A stretch of 64,000 nucleotides of DNA from contig CM019075.1 in the NCBI GenBank assembly GCA_009667805.1, positions 13,531,738 to 13,595,737 on the forward strand, in the 5' to 3' direction. A program made the position numbers and the translations under genes. Positions 55,671 to 64,000 of this stretch are shown here, piece by piece. The notes below the pieces were generated by a model. That model did not search any database and was not told where the DNA came from. It saw only the letters and a program-made list of their open reading frames with translations. This DNA is from Leptobrachium leishanense (taxonomy: Eukaryota; Chordata; Amphibia; Anura; Megophryidae). The number at the start of each line of letters is the position of its first letter. Position 1 is the stretch's first letter.

Positions 55671-56839
55671 ATTATTATTATTATTATAGATTCTGTACAT
55701 ACTTATGAAATCCATTTAAATCAGTATATGCTTCTTTTCGGTCCCTCTCCAGATCTTGGTCTCTCTCTTTCCAGCTCCAATGTTATCACCTAAAATCTGA
55801 AATTCCCTTGTCGATCTTTTTAATTTATGAATAAACCTCAGTGCTTCCTGGGCCTGCACACGCGTTATTATTCAGGACGTTTGCTGAGTGCCTGTTTGGG
55901 ATTATCATTAACGTGGTTGGTATTATTTCAGAGCCACCAGTGCCGTGTGACACATTTACAAGGTCCTGGCCCTGCGATCCCTTTCATTGTGTTGGGCCTG
56001 GGCTTTTATTATCTGCTTAAACACAATCTTATTGTGTAACACCTAACGAGCGGTTTCACCTAATCCTGGAGGATTTCTAAAATTGGTGTTGGGTTAGAGC
56101 AGAATTTCCTGTTTCGATCTTTTTATATCTATTTTATTATGTGTCACTGTGCTTTATAGGTCTCTGGCCGTGTCCCTGTCTGACAAGAGTTTGTTTTAAT
56201 ATTTCATTAAGAAGCCGTCTTATGGTAACTGAGTGAGCGCTTAATATACAGTCTACCTCTATCAATCTACATCTATCTGTCCGTCTACCCTGTTCGTCTT
56301 TTGTTCACGTCTGTGTTGTCATCTGTCTCACTCTCCACCCACCTGTCTATCCGGCCTTTAGATATAGAGAATACAATATCCACCAGCCAGTTTGTCCTGC
56401 AGATTTAAGACATGGACCATCTTTATGCCTGTCAGCTGGACAGGTGATTTATATACAGTGTGAAATCAGGATTGTCTGTGAATTGAGTAAAGCGCTGGTA
56501 ATTTTTGTATAGTTTAGGTGTTGTAAACACTCCCCTTTTCTCCCTCGGCGCTGGGCTGCTCCGCCTCTTCGGCTCAGGGCTTCCGAAATACGGAAGTCCC
56601 TGCAGCTCCTTACACAATTTGTGTAGGGTACGTAAATTGAGCAGCGCACACTGCACAGATTGTGTATTGCTCGGCACTCGAATACCTTCGAATGCATGTT
56701 CTGTACCAATCCTCGGCTGCTGTCTCCCAGAACACAGAGTATGATGCCAGCATAATATATATTGTATATAGTCCTTCTGTATCATCTTTATTAAGTTATG
56801 TTTTGTTCAGATTTGTTTATGTTCTAATGTAGTAAACCC
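55671..56839. other. No supported gene
   Basis: A TTA microsatellite (about 55666-55687), then unique-looking sequence without a recognisable gene. Confidence 0.45.
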
Positions 56840-57365
56840 TTATCTACTTATCGTGTACAGAGCTGTGAAATCTGCTGGTGCTATATAAATAAAGCAGGGC
56901 TCAAAATTTCAAGTCCCAAGCTACTAACCAGGCCATAAGAGTTACTCGCCACCAGTTGCTCCACCTAACCCCTACCCAGCCCTTAACTCCGCCCCTAAAC
57001 CCCCCCTTAAATTATCTTATGAAATTACACTATTCTGAATAAAACCTTTAACAAAGTTACAAAATTAACATTAATACCCAGACATCAGAGCCCAGTGTGA
57101 GCAGAGCGAGGAGGCAGGGTAGCTCCTCTCAACCCCCCTGCCAGTGACCGAGACAAGCTGGGTCAGGTTAGGCAGCTGGTCCCTGCCACCGTGCAGCCTG
57201 GGGAAGGAGCGGCTGCACGGTGGCACTGCCGGAATACACAGCACAAAATAAAATATTGTGAAGCCTGCGTGTGCATTTCCACTCGCCCTCACTTAATTTC
57301 CACTCGCCAAATGCGAGTAGGCGAGTGGAAAATTTGAGCCCTGAATAAAGCATAATAATATAAAT
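56840..57365 (+). mobile_element. L2 3'-end fragment carrying a hAT
   Basis: 'tctgctggtgctatataaat' at about 56871 is an L2-type tail. Its A/T repeat resumes after the hAT as 'aataaagcataataatataa'. Confidence 0.55.
56896..57343. mobile_element. Short hAT ('cagggctcaaaattt' type)
   Basis: The ends 'agggctcaaaatttc' and 'gaaaatttgagccctg' are inverted repeats. AATAAAGC flanks both sides (56888-56895, 57344-57351). Subterminal 'ccactcgcc' motifs repeat near the right end, and a hairpin 'ccaccgtgcagcc'/'ggctgcacggtgg' lies in the centre. Confidence 0.85.
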
Positions 57366-57439
57366 ACATAAATTGGGGTGAAATTGTTTTTCTTAAAAGT
57401 GTACATAATCAGGTCTGTGTTAAAATCTCCAAGAAAAGA

Positions 57440-58500
57440 GGGTCTAGCCACCGACATTTTGGTGCTCTCTTCTTCCCTGCACTTCAGGGATTCAGATTTC
57501 CCGACCCTGAGGAGAATTCAGCATTCAATGCGGGGTCCACGAAGTGCAGGGAACGGATCCGAAAATCACTGAAAACCACCGATAAGCCGCCAATATGATC
57601 CAAAACACCACAGAAAACCTGATGAACGTACCCGACGATCTGCCGCAAACCAGTCGTACACGTCCGAAAAAAGCCGACGATCCGCCGAACACAGCGCCGA
57701 CCAGCCGCCAGAAAAAGAAGCAATATTTTTTTTTTAAAAAAAAAAAAAACGGAGAAAAAACTTGCCGGAGAATGCCTGAAAAAATCCTTTAAAAAAATAA
57801 AGAGACTTTTTGCGGCAAATGAAAAGAATAAATAGTTTAAAAGATATGTAATAAAACCAGGAATATTTTTTTTCTGAATTTTTTTTTATTGAAAAAGTAC
57901 ATATAGATACAGGAATACAACGAAGGTAGAGACGTACAACAAATATATCAATGTCAGAATCAGCTAGCAAATCATCAGGAGGGAGGGAGAGGTTGGGGGC
58001 CGGGATATATGCCCTACAGGAAGCGGCATTCCTGGCTCGCTCAGGCACGCCAAAGGAGGACCCAAAGCCATGGAAGGGGCCACGGGGTCGGGAGATCCAG
58101 GGCAATTAGGACACACAGGGCCATGGTATCTGGCACACCTGAACAATCCAAAAAATCACAAAATAATAATAATAATATTAAAAAATACCCAACTCACCCG
58201 AATGACCCTGACAAAACGGGAATATTTTTAACATTGAAGCCTATGGGATTCGCCTGAATAAACCTGACGAATGAAACCACCGAACAGCAGGGCATTTCGG
58301 TGTCTGTGAATAGATTAACCATTGCTTCTCTATGGGGGATTTCACTGCCATCGAATAGGCACCGTATTTCGCTGGCAATCCGCAAAAAAATTGTCGAACT
58401 GCCTGCTCTCTGAATAGCCGAATGGCCATGAAATTGCAACACACGGGGAAATTCCTTGTTCGGTGCAATTTTGGGGCCATTTCAGCTCTCTGTGAATAAG
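57440..58500. mobile_element. Relative of the CAGGGTTATTC MITE, diverged
   Basis: 'gacattttggtgctctcttc' at the left and 'cagctctctgtgaataaggt' at the right resemble the ends of the copy at 15926-16701. It shares 'aaacgggaatatttttaaca' and 'ccgaatgaaaccaccgaac'-like segments. An L1-like insert splits it. Confidence 0.65.
57871..58212 (-). mobile_element. L1-like 3' end inserted in the MITE
   Basis: A T-rich start on the plus strand (a minus-strand A-rich tail), flanked by near-identical copies of 'aaaac(c)(a/g)ggaatattttt' (about 57853-57870 and 58213-58229). Non-coding. Confidence 0.6.
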
Positions 58501-59442
58501 GTGCAAGAGATGAGGTGAACCCTGCTGGAACGAGCTTATAATGTAAGATCTACCTGCCCGTATTCATTTGTATCTTCCTGCCTTATATTGGAGGTATTTA
58601 GGGTGGGATTCAATGTGCTGCCAAAATCCCATATTTAATGCAGGGAGGGGAAATATCCCTTTAAATTGTGGGTGGGGGAGCTGATGCAATCCACGAGCTG
58701 ACATGTAAAGGGTGGGGGACATCAAGGAGATTGAGCAAGAAACTAAAAACAAAGCTCTAATAAGCCCGTGTTGGCCACGAGTCTGACGATTCCGATATCT
58801 CACGGTATCGTATGTTCGGAGATATGGACGCGGCTGTCGTGACTGCCTAATGGGTCATTCTGTTGGCTTTTAAAATAAGGTTTAATAAATCCAATCCAGT
58901 AAAAACAACATTCTAGTAAATTTAGTCATTACTTATTTCCGGCCTAGGATGAGTTGGTCTTCTTCAGTAGCATTCAGTAAACAGCAGACGTCTGAGACGC
59001 ATGGTGTGACTGTCGGCCTCACTCAGGGGTACAAGCTCAGGTGGCTCCGAATTCTCATATTTATTGATAAAAAGTCTTGATTATTTTTATATGCTCCTCC
59101 GTTAGGGTTCACGCTGTGATACATAGACAGACGCAAAGTATGTTCTTGGGACTCGGTGTGTCTTTAGTAAGGAATTTATGTTGTAAAAAACAAATGAAAA
59201 AAACTAAATGAGGCTAAAACGCCAGGGGACTGGGAGGTTGAGTTGTGATTGCATTTGGACTAATTGTGTAAATCATAGCACAGTGACACATGACTCAAAT
59301 ACCCGGGAATGGTAAGACGACTGGGCGTAATTAAATGCATGTTGCATTAATCATATTGAGAGCTAGCTCCCTAATTGATTGCTTGAATATTCATTGTCAA
59401 CCGTACTACGTACATTACAAGAAAATATTCTGATGTCTTTAA
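58501..59442. other. No supported gene
   Basis: No recognisable coding or repeat signal. Confidence 0.45.
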
Positions 59443-60236
59443 GATATATACACTGTCTGGCCAAACAAAAAGTCACACATCTGGTTTTCGCGCCTTTTGT
59501 TGTGATTGTGGCAAGCTTTCGCAGCGGCATACTGTCGATAAGCTCATGCAATGTCACAGCATTTATTCCCATATAGAGTCTCATTAATTTGTGGCCAAGG
59601 TCTTGTATTGATGATGGGAGAGTCGCGGCGCTGCGTAAAGTCTTCTCCAGCACATTATCTCAAAGATTCTCAATGGGGTTAAGGTCTGGACTGTGCGGTG
59701 GCCAATCCATGTGTGAAGATGATGTCTCATGCTCCCTCAACCACTCTTGCACAATTTGAGCTCAATGAATCCTGGCATTGTCATCTTGGAATATGCCCGC
59801 TGTGCCATCAGGGGAGAAAAACCCATTGATGGAAAAAAATCTGCTCATTCAGTATATTCAGGGAGTCACATGACCTAATTTTTTGGGCACATACCATTAC
59901 GGAACCTAGACCTGACTCACTGAAGTCACCCCAGATCATAAAAGGCTTGTATGGGAGGTGGTGATTTTTTTTTTTGGCTTGGCAATGTATCTTCATGTCA
60001 TATTTTCGATTATATTCAAGGGAAAGGAAGCTGGTCTTCCATCACACTTTGAGCTTTTGGGTAATCAACAGTTTTTGTTTAATTATATTATCTTCTTCGT
60101 ATACGATTCTGTTTTGCAAAGAAGTCGTTCAGAAATTTTGCCAAGGTATCCAATGGTGAATGTCTACGATTTTCTGAAGGCTATAAATGTCATATCTCCC
60201 AGTGTCTACTAACAACAAGCATCCTTACATACCCAG

Positions 60237-60877
60237 TGTCACTCCCAAGTAGGGTCAAGGGAAGAGGTGCATGAACCCAAAGGCTAAGGTCCAAGGCAAG
60301 GTGCAAATGGATGATCCAAAATTCAGGTCAAAGGGGTGCCCGAGGTCAGGGCCGGCAGCGCGGAAGCAAGTGAAGGAGAGAAGCGAAAGGTTTGATACAC
60401 AGTAATTCAAAAGAGCTTCTAAGGAACAGATCCAATCAGGAGGGATACTGTAACGATGCTGAAGCAGTGAAGGAATGGCAGTCTGGCAGTTTATATACTG
60501 GGAATAAGGTGGACGCGCCCCCCCCCAATGCAGACAAGTCCCATCCGAGGATACCCAGCAAGGCCACGCTCGTACCTCACGTCCCCAGTGTCTTCAAGGG
60601 CTTCCCTGTCTCCCAGCACCATTTTGGGATTCCCTGCCTGGGACAACGTGGCGGCAGGCTGTGTGTTCCGGCGCGTCTGTCCACTTATGGAGCCTGTCGG
60701 ATGCCGGTGCCGCAAGCGTTGCCACATCAAGACCTGCCTGAGGAGGAATGTCCCCAGCCGGTGCAGGGAGCCCAGAGTCCAGCTGCTGCAAGGTTTGCGC
60801 ATGAGACCGGCCACCCGCCGCGGGAGAAGTCTGCGCCAGACTTGGGTCCCAGGATCCCCTCATGGTAGGCCGTGACA
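60237..60877 (-). mobile_element. Solo LTR (gypsy-like), minus orientation
   Basis: 641 bp with ends 'tgtcactcccaag' and 'ggtaggccgtgaca' (TG...CA). Flanks CCCAG (60232-60236) and CCCAC (60878-60882), 4 of 5 identical. On the minus strand a TATA-like 'cagtatataaactgcc' (about 60490) supports the orientation. The open frames here (for example 60392-60868) are incidental. Confidence 0.7.
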
Positions 60878-60904
60878 CCCACCTACATCAGAATATGAGC
60901 TGGA

Positions 60905-61235
60905 TCGTGTAGCATCTCTGCTCAACAACTGTAGAGAAATTAGTTTGAATCCCAGTCAGTACACCCCACCAGTTCTTCTCTGCTCTATACCCATGGAGAA
61001 GTTGATTGCTGCCTCACAACTGTGGAGACGCAGGTTAACCTCAGCAGGACATCTCTGCGCTGCAACTATGTCTGCAACAAAGCAGATTCTGATCCCTGTC
61101 AGAAACTATCACCAGTAAGTGTCCTTGGGCAGGACACCTAACCATATGTTTTTGCTTACCACACAATGGATATATCCCAGTACATACTTGAAACCTCAAT
61201 GTATCCCATCCTGGCGAAACATTTTTCTATTCAGC
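60905..61235 (+). mobile_element. Diverged tRNA-derived SINE sequence
   Basis: B-box-like 'gtttgaatccc' at about 60951, the body 'agtaagtgtccttgggcagg' and the tail 'cctcaatgtatcccatcctg' match the SINE at 14365-14562 in reverse order. Two tRNA-like heads may be present. Confidence 0.5.
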
Positions 61236-61870
61236 TACAGAGAGACACTGTTCTAGTTGGTTGTCCAGTTCGTCAAGGATTGTTTGCTGCTGTCTTGTTT
61301 CAAAATTTTCGACTCGCGCACACCCATATATATTGGACCGGCATCACCAGTTACACATCCGCGACAGAGAACATCACCATATGACCGCACCCTCTCCTCC
61401 ATCCTGCGTCCATACCTCCTAATGTTGAAAGGTGTGCTGAGGTGTTGTCTCAGGGTATACAGGGCAATCTGGACATGGACACCAAGCTCAAGGTGTGTCA
61501 GCCATACCCTCCTATCAAGGCCTAAGTGATCGTCAGAGCTTGCTGCAACACTTGTGCACAGATGACCACCTTGACGTTTCACTATTGGCGATCCTTTCTG
61601 AGTGACAGCAGCCTGATCTGCATATGGAATAGTCTTCTCTGTAATGGCACCATTGAGCTAAAGCCTTGTGAGCCTTGAACTTGTCCCACCGTAGGGTAGC
61701 CAGGCCACTACAGCTGTTGCTTGTTCTCAGGACCCTCTCAAAACCTTGTTTTAGCCGTGTTCTCCTCTGCCCCATTTTGTCTTGATGCACATGATACCTC
61801 GTGGGCCGTCTTAGCGACATGAATAAAAATGCCACAAGTGTCAGATTAAAGGTCACAGGTAGCTTCTCTC

Positions 61871-63378
61871 TGGTTGTTTGGTGCCTTTGAGCCTAGTTAT
61901 ATATTACTCTGCGTGTTTTCCAACTTAATGATCATTTGATGAATTTGTAATACGACCTGGGTGAAAGCTATATTTAAAACCTGGGAGAGGCATCACCTGG
62001 GTACATCAGGGTGTGGGATACATCTTCTACTGACCAAGCCTTCCACCCATACCTCCTAATGATGGTGTTGCACAAGGATATATTCTTTACCATTGTTTCT
62101 TCATCCGTTTGATCCTCATGGGCGGGTTTAGTGCTTTGTTGATAAAGCTAAAAGAAATGTCAGCTCAAAGCCAGTGAACTTGTTATGTGCTTTAATTATA
62201 TCCGTGTGCCTACTTTATACTCCCCTGACTGTAATCCACTCTATAGTTGATTGATTACTTTGTGAAAGGATCTGAATAAATATCTGTGAAACACGTGAAG
62301 GGGCATCATCAGTTATGTTACAAGGGCTGGGCATGTCTCCTTATGACCACACCACCTCCTCCATCCTGCATGCACACCTCCTAATGTTGAGTGGTCCACA
62401 ATTGTGTGTTCCCGGAGGGATCTTACTATTTATAAAAATGCTATGAATGTCCCGTTAACCCCTTCGCTTTTGAGCCATTTCACCTGTGTGCTGAGGTCGT
62501 TTTCACCATGAATTATCCGTCACATTTAAACCCTATCCGAAGTCATATTTTATAGCAGAACCCAGACAACGTGTATATCGTTCTTTTCAGTGGGCTCGGC
62601 TGATTCATAATATGTTATTACCATGTGTAAAAGTCACGTCATGTCAGAATGCTACATAAAGAAACCATGTAAATTTTTTATTTGGATTTTTATCAGGATC
62701 AGTGCAGGAGTCCGCAACCTTTGAACCTCAAGAATTTTGGAACTACATTTCCAGTGAGGCTCCACGATCCTAATGAGTGACTGAGCATCATCTGAGATTT
62801 AGTGTTAAGGTTCCTGACCGCTGATTTACAGAGCGTAAATTTATTTTTCCACATTTTATCATCCAGTCCTTTGTGACTATATATTGTGATAAATAAAATC
62901 AGAGATGGGGGGCTTGTTACTACCTTTTTTTTCTAAGGCAATAAGTTATTTTAATCAAAATTGGAGAAAAAAAAACCACTACATTTTCATAGAAGAAAAA
63001 CACAGGGATTTCAGCAAAGATTGATATTAGGGGTGATGCCCGAACCAGTCCAAAACTGGAATCGCCAGTGCCGGAAACGCAAATAACCGGATTTGGCAAA
63101 AAAAAAAAAAAACGAGATGATGAGAATTTAGATGAATAAAACTATTTATTTACAAATTAAATATCAAACAATAAACGCCCGACGCGTTTCGTCTAAAAGA
63201 CTTCCTCAAGGGCAGTAATAATATGCAATGTGTCAAATAAAAGAATATAAAATACAGACTTCCCATCATGCCTTTTATCATCACTAAACAGTTTCTATTG
63301 GTTACTTCATTAGCTATGGCGCTTTCCTTATATGGACATTCATTATTAGCTCTGTCTCTACTCCCATAATCTTCTTGT
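61871..63378. other. No supported gene; diverged local repeats
   Basis: The phrase 'catacctcctaatg' recurs at about 61410, 62047 and (as 'cacacctcctaatg') 62368. A segment 'gacgcgtttcgtctaaaaga' + 'cttcctcaagg' at about 63180 resembles the loops of the foldback MITEs elsewhere in the window. Confidence 0.4.
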
Positions 63379-64000
63379 AGTCAATGTAATAGAGCAGCAG
63401 GAAATGCTGGCAGAATGCTTGGAAATGCTGGCAGAATGCTTGGTTGTGTAGGGAGAGTTATTAGCAGTAGGAAAAGGGAAGTGCTCATGCCACTGTACAG
63501 AGCACTGGTGAGACCTCACTTGAAGTACTGTGTGCAGTACTGGAGACCGTATCTCCAGAAGGATATAGACATCTTAGAGATAGTTCAGAGAAGGGCTACT
63601 AAAATGGTGTACGGCTTGAAGGAGAAAAGTTACCAGGAAAGGCTTAATGATCTTAACATGTACAGCTTGGAAAAAAGACGAGACAGAGGAGATAGGATAG
63701 AAACATTTAAATACGTAAAGGGAATCCACAAGGTAGAGGAAGGGAGTATATTTAAAAGGAAACAAAGTAGCAAAACAAGAGGACATAGTCTTAGATTAGA
63801 GGGGCAAAGGTTTAAAAGTAACATCAGAAAGCATTATTTTACTGAGAAGGTGGATACATGGAACAGTCTTCCAGTAGAAGTGGTAGAGGCCAAAACAGTA
63901 ATTGAATTTAAGCAGGCATGGGATAGGCATAAGGCTATCCTAAACAAAAGATAAATCCAGGTAAAGTATCCATGTAATTGGGCGACTAGATGGGCCGAAA
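63379..64000 (+). mobile_element. CR1-type LINE, copy 3 (runs off right edge)
   Basis: It encodes the CR1 ORF2 C-terminus (MLGNAGRMLGCVGRV, RPHLKYCVQYW, LEIVQRRATKM, a stop at 63954) followed by the start of the 3' UTR. It has the same 21-bp duplication as copy 2 and a 3-bp deletion in the 'FTEKVDTW' segment. Confidence 0.9.

Larger units (their letters stand above)
59443..61870 (-). mobile_element. Tc1-like transposon, degenerate, with insertions
   Basis: The left terminus 'cactgtctggccaaacaaaa' + 'agtcacacat' and the minus-strand transposase C-terminus ('attgagaatctttgagataa', encoding IENL; 'caagatgacaatgccaggat', encoding QDDNARI) fill 59443-60060. The N-terminal part appears at about 61380-61870 on the minus strand (GQRRTRLKQGFERVLRT, then CHSERIA). 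Between them lie an LTR and SINE-like sequence. Numerous stops. Confidence 0.65.

Noticed and set aside
60392..60875. Plus-strand frames of 115-158 codons
   Set aside because: They lie entirely within the solo LTR and have no domain.

Overview
The window reads as vertebrate nuclear DNA, most likely from a frog or toad. It is intron-rich and AT-rich. It is packed with CR1-type and L2-type LINEs, an I/Nimb-like LINE, Tc1, mariner, hAT and Harbinger-like DNA transposons, gypsy-type solo LTRs, tRNA-derived SINEs and many minisatellites. There is no bacterial gene organisation. The taxon is an inference from the repeat mix, above all the TTTCTATG-type CR1 tail and the '...gctggcgct(t/a)tataaataa(taa)n' L2 tail.

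Only one host gene is convincing. It lies on the minus strand at about 47720-40775 and has three exons: a short non-coding exon 1 behind a TATA box, exon 2 with an S100-type first EF-hand, and a long exon 3 with the canonical second EF-hand, 14 near-identical 20-residue Pro/Gln/Lys-rich repeats and a Gln-rich tail. Splice sites, frame and a poly(A) signal all agree, giving 700 aa. This is the architecture of S100-fused-type proteins (the filaggrin / trichohyalin / cornulin class) of the epidermal differentiation complex.

Layout: 1-6023 holds LINE and Tc1 pieces, with a 2.2-kb foldback element inside a Tc1 copy and a CR1 inside a minisatellite. 9176-15835 is one hAT element, delimited by a perfect 8-bp target duplication, that has taken in two more hATs, a Helitron-like block of GC-rich hairpins, a SINE and a CpG-rich MITE. 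15926-20125 holds a MITE, a 45-bp minisatellite and a hAT carrying an L1-like insert. 20448-24870 is a nearly intact minus-strand LINE with an SGNH-esterase-like ORF1 and a 1152-codon ORF2 broken by a single stop. 25379-31131 has MITEs, a TIR element with a 42-bp minisatellite, and a CR1 split by a MITE. 31318-39525 has a 52-bp minisatellite and an L2 LINE split by a hAT, a MITE, a possible LTR fragment and a solo LTR. 40775-47720 is the S100-fused gene, with an L2 copy in its second intron. 48000-64000 has a broken mariner, more hATs and MITEs, a Tc1 holding a solo LTR and SINE-like sequence, and a third CR1 running off the end.

Two themes link the repeats. Non-autonomous hAT and other TIR elements repeatedly carry internal minisatellites, some shared between unrelated TIR families. 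Insertions are deeply nested, and exact target duplications let many be dated relative to each other.
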